A stretch of DNA of 64,000 nucleotides from NCBI GenBank assembly GCA_964019695.1, contig OZ026519.1, positions 26,405,213 to 26,469,212 of the forward strand, given 5' to 3'. The stretch is from Loripinus fragilis. Its lineage: Eukaryota > Mollusca > Bivalvia > Lucinida > Lucinidae. A program made the position numbers and the translations under genes. The notes beneath the pieces were generated by a model. That model did no database searches, had not been told where the DNA came from, and was given only the letters and a program-made list of their open reading frames with translations. Positions 55,945 through 64,000 of this stretch are shown here, one piece after another; the stretch's first letter is position 1, and each line of letters opens with the position of its first letter.

Positions 55945-56168
55945 ATCAAGGTTTAACATACCTTCCCTTAAATGATCCTTAGACAAGTTCGTTGAGGGAC
56001 AGGGAACCTATTGAAGTGAATGGGAGAACACTCTATTGTGATGGTACATTGAATGAGACCGAGCCATGGTGGGCAGCTATGCTGCCGACACGCTCCAGAA
56101 TCCACAGATTGGTTATCCAAAATCCAATACATGAGTTTGTGGGTAAGTTTATGTTTATAGTAAAATAA
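55945..56168 (+). other. short open segment with strong splice donor
   Basis: After the TTCTAGAA cluster, open frames around 56054-56142 run into GTGG|GTAAGTTTA. It could be a first exon; no partner exon was found. Confidence 0.2.
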
Positions 56169-56897
56169 TTACTGTCGGTTCGAAGATAGATGAGAATCGT
56201 TGTAAACAAAAAATAAAAACTACTGTAATTCCAGGCCTAATGTGACCCCCGTTTTCGTCGTTTATTCATTAATGGTTATTTTAATTGCAAAATAAATTTA
56301 AGAAATGAATTTAGATATAGACCTCGTAATTAGAATATTTTTTTACTTAAGTATGAGCTTTTATATAGACTGGGATTAGATGGAAATTCTGCCTGTTTTT
56401 GGTCCTCCATTTTGAATCAGTCCCCAAGTGTACCTTATCGATACATAAATAAACTGCCGATCAGTAGTTTAAAATTCGTGCATAATGCTTATGATAACTA
56501 ATATAGGGGCAAAAATGGGTATACATCTCAAGGAAAAAGACTAAGTTATTCTGAATTGCAGGGCATTTGGGCTTTAGTTCACAATAAAGGATGCTTCAAA
56601 AAATAAGTTTTAGTTGCGCGGTATACATTTACATCCACATGCTAAGCGTCCATTATATTAGTAAAGATTTAAGTCGTTAAATTAAAGAAACACGGGAGTC
56701 ACTTCAAACCTGGAAACACAGTAATTCACATAATGGGTTCATATACAGGTATATATCATTTACATGTATTGTCGTATTTTTTTGACCCTGAAGTTCAAAG
56801 GGCGTGGCATATGCTAATTTTATCTCCGATCTGTTATCGGTAGTTTTCGCCGTATATACGAATTAATTACGTTATTTGAAATGAAATGTCTGATGTA

Positions 56898-56972
56898 AAT
56901 AGCTGTAGTATAGTGGTTTAGGCGCAAGACTCGTAGCATATAGCAGGTAAGTTCGAATCTCACGAGGTTTCA
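56898..56972 (+). repeat. tRNA-like sequence, left arm
   Basis: A box TAGTATAGTGGTTTAG and B box AAGTTCGAATCTC. The acceptor stem does not pair well, so it is not called a tRNA gene. Confidence 0.55.
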
Positions 56973-57307
56973 TTTTATTTTTTTCCTGTAAGAAAAGTTT
57001 GTATGCGCTAAAAAAGAAGAAAGCATGAACATGATGTTTTTTGTATGTTTTTTTGCGCGCGTGCAAATTATGTAAAGTAAATGTAAATATACACATGATA
57101 TCACTGCAGTTGCTAGTAAACCAAGAATGTCGGACAACCAATCTTGGCTCTTAGGCGAATCAGTCTCGATTTACTAGCGACTGTACACATGTGATCACGT
57201 ATACATATGCATAATTACACAGAAATTAAGCATTTTCACCTTTTAAAGAGTTTTCCGTCATGACAGTACATTGAAACTATTTTACTGGAAAAAAAAAACT
57301 CCATTTG

Positions 57308-57373
57308 AGATTCAAACTTGCCTTTTCTAGCACAGAAGTCCTGGACTTAGACCACTACACCACAGCGGACGAT
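57308..57373 (-). repeat. tRNA-like sequence, right arm
   Basis: The reverse strand reads TGGTGTAGTGGTCTAAG (A box) and CAAGTTTGAATCTC (B box). It is the diverged partner of 56898-56972 in the palindrome. Confidence 0.55.
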
Positions 57374-57606
57374 ATATTCATATAACTACCCTCATAATAT
57401 ATTGAATTTCAGAAAACCTAATTTATTCCCGTATATTTGGCGAAAACTATCAATCACAGGTCTGAGATAAAATTAGCATAGGTTACTTCCTTTGAACTTC
57501 AGGGTCAAAAAATACGACAATAGTATAATATGTACCGTTATTTACCTGTTTCTATGTAAAATAGTAGAGTCCTATTATCATGCATCTTTGAACCGACGGT
57601 AAAGCC

Positions 57607-60446
57607 CCTTTTCCACATGGTGCTGGGGGCTGTTTTGTCAACACTTTTCTATTGATAGATATATTATACTGAGCAAAAGTGAAAACGCTACACTAAAATA
57701 TGCCACCCTCTTGTAATATTGTATAAATGCATAAGTATTGAGCAAAAAGTATTTACTAAAACTTGATAATGTTTCCCAGACATCCAAGTGAACGATTCGT
57801 CGAAACTCCACCAATTTGTCTCTTTTGATGTGTGAGTTATGTTCCTTTATTGTGTTTTAATCTTTATTCATTGAATTTAGCAATTGTGCGTGCAAAAAAA
57901 AGATTGGTGTGTTTATCAGAAATTGGTCATACTAGTTTTTTTTATTAAAACGAATGAAAAATGACTTATCACTTGAAACAAGCTCAGAAATCAATTTCTA
58001 ATTTGTCAAATTTATAAATTGTCTCCATTTTGACAAAAAACAAAAAGGGATTGGTAATCTTCGATTTATCACGATTTTCGATATTTTTACCCAAATCAGT
58101 TAAACCTATCAGCACATTGTTCCTACAATTTCTCGACTAGTACTGCCCCCTACTACTAAGATGTAACAACACATTCATTTTCCTATGGAGATTTCAGGGA
58201 TTTATTTCAAGCTTGACAATTTAATGAAAACCACCATTTCAAAATTGATTTTACAAACGATCAAACACACTTTTGATAGGTCCTTGACATTTCAGACTAC
58301 CATTTCAATATGTTGTATAAGTGGGTGGGGTAACAAGTACCTAAATTTAAGGTCAAGACTGGATAGAATTCCTGTTTCTACCCTTTTTATGTTTACGATA
58401 GTAAGTTTGCAATAATGTAGTTTATATATGACATCTTAAAGTTATGTTATGTAATAAATATATCATTTGTTTGGTAATTTTCTAGTTGAATATGGAAACT
58501 TTTTTAGCTTCCATAGGAATAAAATGACCCAAGTGCCATGGCAACCATGCTTTTAATGAGGTTTAACTAAGAATGAGAGAGAACAATATGTTACACATCC
58601 ATTTGCTCCTCAAATCAATGACATAACATTAATGAATAAGGTATTTATATCAAGTTATGCATGATAACGGAGTTATTTGGTCATTTTTAAGGTACCATTA
58701 CTTTGGATAGTTACCATAGCAACCAGATGGTTAGATACCCCAAAATTTAAAAAATAATCCTGGGATATTTATTCATATCAATTAAAACTTCCTGTTGTCA
58801 TAAAATTTGTTTGAAATGTCCATTTTTAAGCAAAATAGCATTAATTTTACATTTAACATTAGTGGATGGGGTGCTTTGATCCCTAATATTATATCATTAT
58901 AAGCATTAAACCACAATTTAAAGTATTATTTAGAATTGCTACACGATGGTTGTGTGAAACGGTACCTTTTTGTGACAGATAATCACTACTTAGATAAAAT
59001 ACAAAAGATAATAATCATTTTGTTCATCTAAAAACATCATATTTTTGACAGTAATAAACTTCAAATAAAATTAATTTCAAAAAAAAAAAATAACCAGATT
59101 CCAATTTTTCAATATGGTGAAATATAGGTATCAGTTAACTAATTGAGAGAAAAACAAAAAAATCTAATGTAAAAATTTTAGAAAAATGATATTGAAAATT
59201 GCCAATTTTTAGTGCATTGAAAAATGCATAATAGCATTTAAAATTCCATACCAGCATGTGTTACCATGAAAACGGAAAAGTAACAAAATCAGTACAAGGG
59301 TAAAGTAATTAGTCATGTTTATTGTTTGAAAGCACAAACACAAACATTTGCTACATTGCCTCTTGGGTAGGGCAGTCCAAAATATTGTAATTTTTAGCTC
59401 CAAATATTGCTGAAAAATGCTAAAAAATAGAAAATTGTGGTTGCCGTGGATACGGAAGTGAAAAATTGAGAAAAAAAGCATTTTTGTTCATCACTTGACA
59501 GAAGTTAAAAATGGGCAAAATTTCAATAAAATCTATTTTTTCTATTTCCAAGTCTGATGCTCTCAGATAATGACTCTTAAATCTGAACTTACTAAAAGCG
59601 AATTTTCTAGCTTGTCATTGTAGCAGAGGAGATTGGTTTGAGTCCCCCTTTTTTGAAACCTCGAAGACAGGTTTTGTAGCTATCAGACCCATTTTCAAAA
59701 TTTACAAAGAAGAACATGTTACCAAGCTTTACTGAGTATTACATGTTTACAAATCGGCACCAACTCTTAATTGGACATTGACATGGACATTGACCTGATC
59801 GTCGATTCCTATAAGGTCATACCATTACCAGCTTGACAGAATAGTGAAAGTTTGCTCGTATTACCATTTCCAATTAGGGAATAACATAGGTGCTGATCAG
59901 ATTCCACTGATGCGCAGGCATGTCTGCGCCTTTGTAGTTCACAACCGCCTGATGTCAGATTTTCTCGCGTTGATGCCCAATTAGTATACCCTTATGTATA
60001 AACACATGTATTGGCTATTATATCCAAATTCAAAAAAAACAACTACAATATTATACATGTACGTAATGTACAGTGTATGCTTTGTGTGTCAGTATGGAAA
60101 TATGATCCGAGAGCTTTAGTGGATGTAGAATCACCTGTGTAGACGCACAAAACCAGAAATATATTTTGCATTGCCTTTGCAAATTATAAATTGCGTGATA
60201 TTTTGAGTATAACACAAAATTCAATAAAATAATTGATCGATCTCTAAATAGCCAAAAAGTAAGTCATAGAAATACAGGTATTCCTCTTTCAAACTTTTTA
60301 TAACTTTTTATAACTTTTTTCACTTTGCGAGAGTTTGTTCTAAGACTAGTATCTTCAATAATACATGTAGTTATCTTTACTGTTTAATCAGTTTTAGGTG
60401 CTCTCTCTATAGTCACCATTTAAACGTTTTTCTTGATAAGCATAAG
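57607..60446. other. AT-rich non-coding DNA with weak repeats
   Basis: 2.8 kb without a recognisable gene. Lines such as GCCATGGCAACCATGC (58537), TTACCATAGCAACCAGATGG (58710) and GGTTGCCGTGGATACGG (59441) hint at an old degenerate tandem array. 59890-59965 resembles a GCGCAG-type MITE fragment. Confidence 0.4.
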
Positions 60447-60681
60447 TGAGCAGCGACATGAGATTTCCAACAATGTGGTATGTGCGACCAGCAAAGGCTC
60501 AGACCAACCTGTGCATACGCCTAGTCTGATCAGAGCCTTTGCTAGTTGCTTGGATATTCTATGAGTGTTGAGCTACTGACCGAACAGCATTGGAGTTTCT
60601 AAGCTTAACAGGAGGCTAAACAGACTTGTCTGAGTGTATTTGTGTCAAAGCGCTCACTGTTGGCAATCACATGTCGCGACT
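60447..60681 (+). mobile_element. TGAGCC-type MITE, diverged copy
   Basis: Starts TGAGCAGCGACATGAGATTT and ends with a diverged inverse (CACATGTCGCGACTAAA). The interior TGTGCGACCAGCAAAGGCTC matches 18991-19011. Confidence 0.78.
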
Positions 60682-60964
60682 AAAATGTCATTACTGGACT
60701 CGTACAGGTAAGGGTCGACTAGCAACAAGATAGCAGTTCCCGACTAAGTAGAGGTGGAGGCCATAAACTTATACTTAAACAGCCATGATATTACGGGAAT
60801 TTTGCTGCAAAACAAGACTTTTAACGCTAGATCCGTCTCGCTTAGTCAGGCAGTCAAGCGAAACGTTTGCGTAATTTTCACAGTAATGAAGGGTATACGT
60901 CATAACCAACACTGTCTTAATATAAAATAATTGTATATATACAAGCGATTTCCAATTTTCACAT
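60682..60964. other. no gene recognised
   Basis: Short non-coding interval. Confidence 0.45.
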
Positions 60965-61030
60965 GCTCGGTGGCCCAGTGGTTAGTATGCTGGACTATTA
61001 GGTGGGCAGGTGAGGTTCAAATCTCCCACA
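60965..61030 (+). repeat. tRNA-like SINE head
   Basis: GCTCGGTGGCCCAGTGGTTA (A box) and GAGGTTCAAATCTCCC (B box) have tRNA spacing, but the 3' acceptor strand does not pair. A decayed SINE or tRNA pseudogene. Confidence 0.5.
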
Positions 61031-61765
61031 ATTCATGTTTTCTATCCAGTATATATATCCCATATATATTGTAACATATAATGCGAATGCTTTTCCATTA
61101 AAACCGATATTTACTTTTATATATTTTATTCTATCAAATGCACAGGAACGTAATGCATATGGGACGAATCGAAGTTGGTGTACACATACAATCATCAGCC
61201 CATCGCCTCTGTGCCAGGATGGACATATTTTTTCAGTTCTTAAATTCAATTCTTCAACTCATATGATATATGGAGCTCTAGCACAATTTTGTGTACACGT
61301 GGAAAGAAGCTACTGACAAAGATGCGGACTATTTTAAAGGGCTAGGGACACAAAAGCGCTTTCGACGTCTCATCGTCATTTCCGGTTAAACTTGAGATGC
61401 GCTGTGTTTTCTCTTAATGGATTCCTATTAAAGACAATGAGACGTCGAAAACGCGCAAGGCGGGTTCGAAGCTGTTCTGTCTTACGCAAGTGGAGCATTT
61501 GCGACGTGCGTCTAAGCCATGAAGACGTTCTTGAATATAGACTGAATGAAGCTTTCTTCACAGGATAGTGTTCCAGGACGTGGCCAAGATTCTTTACAAC
61601 AATTAAAAATTGTTCACTCAAGGAAAAATAAGACACAAATAAAAAGACAAATAACAAGACATATACTGCATACGTACTAAACATGGGATTTTCTTTTCAA
61701 ACACATTAGGTACGCCTCCTACATACGCCAATGTATGGAGATGATTCATCTTAAAGCGCCTTCAA
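61031..61765. other. non-coding; one inverted pair
   Basis: AAAGCGCTTTCGACGTCTCA (61350-61370) and GAGACGTCGAAAACGCG (61440-61456) form a ~100-bp hairpin; no gene seen. Confidence 0.4.
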
Positions 61766-62440
61766 GTCTGCATGCCTGGTTGTAAAATCATGGTTTATGG
61801 TTTCCTCTTTAATTGCACGACGGAGGGTCAGGCCTTAGACTCAATGACGTCTCTGACGTAAGGTTTTTATCCGTTTGTTGATGCCTGATGTTTTTCGTTG
61901 GCTGGACCAATCGTAGCTCAACTTGAGGCTTTTGTAAGTTCTGACTATCTGTGAGCCATGGGCCATTTTCTTTGTTTTATAATAGTGTGTTACTTTTATT
62001 TGATTGTTTCTCTGTGATGGTACATTGCATAAGTAAGGAAGCCTCCATGCGAGCTCGAAAATTGTGTTTTAACAACAACAACAGAACCTAGGGCGAAGAT
62101 TTGTGGCCATTAAAATGCATTTAAGCCCCCCCCCCCCACGGTAGTTTAGACTGATGTCCGTTCTAAGGCGGTGGTATTGTTGTTATTGATCTATTATTTA
62201 GTGTTCTTCCCATTGTTTGTGGGGCTCTGTGTTTGTCTTTGTTTGGTATGCATTACCTTTCGTCCATTCAAGTTTTGAAAACATCTTCACGAGGAAAAGA
62301 GAGCTAGTTGTTTTGATTTTTTGTCTTTCGGATGTCTTGTTTCTGTAAATGTTTTGTGGCTCTTCCTCATGGTGCTGTGAGTTGGTCCGCAGTGTGTGAT
62401 TGTGGTATGTCCTTTTCATACTCACTTTTGTTTTTGCTAA
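61766..62440 (-). repeat. dispersed repeat family B, near full length, minus strand
   Basis: Longest family-B copy. From CATGCCTGGTTGTAAAATCA through AACAACAGAACCTAGGGCGA and a poly-C to TGTGTGATTGTGGTATGTCC; 62040-62440 is the inverse of 21211-21590. Its outer 200 bp is shared with family A at 5861-5960. Confidence 0.78.
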
Positions 62441-62789
62441 AATGCTATTGAAATGGATGGGAAACAATGTACAAGATTTGTCTCTTATTCTCAGTATTGA
62501 TGCAACCTAAATGAACTGTGCGTACCCGTCTTAATTGCAGGTAAAATACACATAACTCAGTCACACGTAAGCTTGTCATTTTTACCGTATTCACTCCTAT
62601 TACCGCACATGCCCCTAAGTACAAAACAGGGTCAAATCGAAAAAAATGCATATTAGGCCTTGAGCTGGCTATAGACCCCCTCCCCCCCCCCAGGGGGAAT
62701 TTTGTACACTATGATTTTCTAAAACTACATTATATAAGACACAAAATAAAAGATGTTAGCCCTCTGAGAGTGGCAGCGTTAACGTGTAA
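62441..62789. other. no gene recognised
   Basis: Contains a poly-C run at 62681-62692; otherwise featureless. Confidence 0.45.
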
Positions 62790-63430
62790 CCGCACGTTAT
62801 ATACGTTACCCCCCAAAATAGCATTAAACGTCCCTGATAATGTCACAACCATGACATGTTCGTACATATTTGCATGCTGACACAGGTTTATGAACTTCTC
62901 ATAACACAGTTATATATTTTTAGTATTAATTTTATAAATGTCTTGAGTAATTACCGTTGTATACGTTACTTAGTGTTTCCTGCGTTATTTCCGAGTATCA
63001 GTAAGGTATTTATTGACTATACGTGTATTACATCTGTCACAGAATATAGTAAATCTATAAGGCTACTGCTAAAATGATTTAAAGTTCTTTATTATAGTCG
63101 CTTACACTATTTTTCAGGTCCATGTTATGTATGTTACCTTCAAAATAGCATTAAACATTTAAGTTAATGTCTCTAACAAGCCCTGTTTATACTTATTTTC
63201 ATGCTTGCACAGGTTTATGTACTTCTTTAAGCAAGGTTTACCTATTTTGAGTATTCATTTAATAAATGCCTTGAGCTTTAACTGTTATGTGCGTTACCAA
63301 ATGATACATAAGTTATTCTGAGTATCCGTATAGAAGTTGTTGACTATACATGTATAAAGTCTGTCAGAGAATTTAGAAAATTTATAAGGCTGAAATAAAT
63401 TGAGTTCCTTATTAATTTATGGTGACTTAA
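62790..63430 (+). repeat. diverged tandem duplication, 327-bp unit
   Basis: AAAATAGCATTAAAC at 62815 and 63142, CACAGGTTTATG at 62882 and 63208, and TATAAGGCTACTG / TATAAGGCTGAAA at 63057 and 63384 show two collinear copies, roughly 75% alike by eye. Confidence 0.7.
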
Positions 63431-64000
63431 ACTTATAATATAATGTGATCTATCAACCTTCGCTGTTTGCTCACATAAACAGTATATATACCATGCATTC
63501 AAATCGGATGTTCTGAAAGACAGTCACTGTGAAACAGCTCAGTTCTTGGCAAGGTATATGAATATGATTCAGATGGTGTTGACACTGATTAGGGCTACAA
63601 GGAAAACAACTTTGAATTGCATGTCATCTCTATCTGTATGCCTTGTTTCCAATGTTCATTGCAGAGGATCACAACAACTACGCACAATATGTACCTGTGT
63701 AACTGATTACACTCATAAAATTAATACACATCGCAGATGCAAAGAACTTCTCGAACAAAATGGGTTTAGTGTGTCACAACCATTGGTTCTTTGCTTGAGA
63801 ACTGCTTTTGACATAACTATCAGGCAAACAATAAAGAGGTATTATAGGCTTCAGCAACTAGAACTACGCTTCGTACTACAGATGGAATGGTGTATTTCTC
63901 ATCACATCAGAGCTCAATATATTGAAACAACTCTTCAATGCACTGAAAAGAAATATTCAATCTGCTCAGATGCAAAGTAGAATGAGTACTAGAAGCAGTT
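63431..64000. other. no recognised gene (144-codon open frame noted)
   Basis: A plus frame at 63546-63980 is open for 144 codons with no recognisable domain or splice context. Frames of this length arise about once by chance in this much AT-rich DNA, so it is not called. Confidence 0.35.

Larger units (their letters stand above)
56171..57606. mobile_element. large palindromic element with tRNA-like boxes on both arms
   Basis: The core 56769-57521 is a long inverted repeat: TTGTCGTATTTTTTTGACCC against GGGTCAAAAAATACGACAA, then GAAGTTCAAAGG, ATGCTAATTTTATCTC and further in CTAGTAAACC/TTTACTAG. A shorter outer pair (CTGTCGGTTCGAAGAT at 56179, ATCTTTGAACCGACGG at 57585) suggests wider ends, with an insertion on the left. 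No protein. Confidence 0.68.

Noticed and set aside
63546..63980. 144-codon frame at the end of the window
   Set aside because: Length is within chance expectation for 64 kb of AT-rich DNA on two strands, and there is no domain or conserved segment.

Overview
The window is animal nuclear DNA. It is AT-rich, has no operons, carries a split gene with GT-AG introns, and is packed with transposable elements. The repeat types point to a bivalve or other mollusc: tRNA-headed SINEs with a V-SINE/RUDI-like tail, ~240 bp MITEs beginning TGAGCC..GAGATTT, and tandem arrays with an ACGG stretch and a terminal hairpin like bivalve pearl/Helentron-type elements. The species cannot be named from sequence alone.

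Region 1-18.3 kb is one minus-strand gene. Nine coding exons, recovered by joining splice sites with matching phase, encode at least 305 residues of a D-isomer-specific 2-hydroxyacid dehydrogenase (glyoxylate/hydroxypyruvate reductase-like). The start codon is at 18269 and the last ~20-30 codons lie beyond base 1. Its introns hold a 4-kb foldback element (933-4909), SINEs, a dimeric ~338 bp tandem array (7.15-9.03 kb) and several hairpin MITEs.

Region 18.3-41 kb has no complete gene. It holds MITE copies, two dispersed repeat families (called A and B here), nested palindromes, a dead DD34D mariner (27662-30340) split by a family-A repeat that is itself split by another TA-flanked element, three more tandem arrays, and two similar minus-strand 5' exons (27403-27539 and 31787-31914) that may begin paralogous genes of unknown function.

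Region 41-54.3 kb is retroelement DNA. A 5'-truncated, RNase H-bearing non-LTR retrotransposon (41190-42362, minus) is followed by an LTR retrotransposon at 42514-54193. The latter has ~2.54-kb LTRs, a tRNA-Leu-type primer site, gag with a zinc knuckle, protease, INTEGRASE, then reverse transcriptase and RNase H. Integrase before RT, in an element whose RT/IN look Ty3/gypsy, is the Gmr1-type arrangement and is the most notable system here. The copy is inactivated by in-frame stops and two frame shifts. Its 5' LTR carries a 1.14-kb TA-flanked transposon, and the element itself sits inside an older palindromic repeat.

Region 54.3-64 kb is intergenic or intronic: repeat fragments, a cluster of TTCTAGAA palindromes resembling heat-shock elements, a palindromic element carrying tRNA-like promoters on both arms, a TGAGC-type MITE, a family-B repeat and a diverged 327-bp duplication. 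No confident gene was found there.
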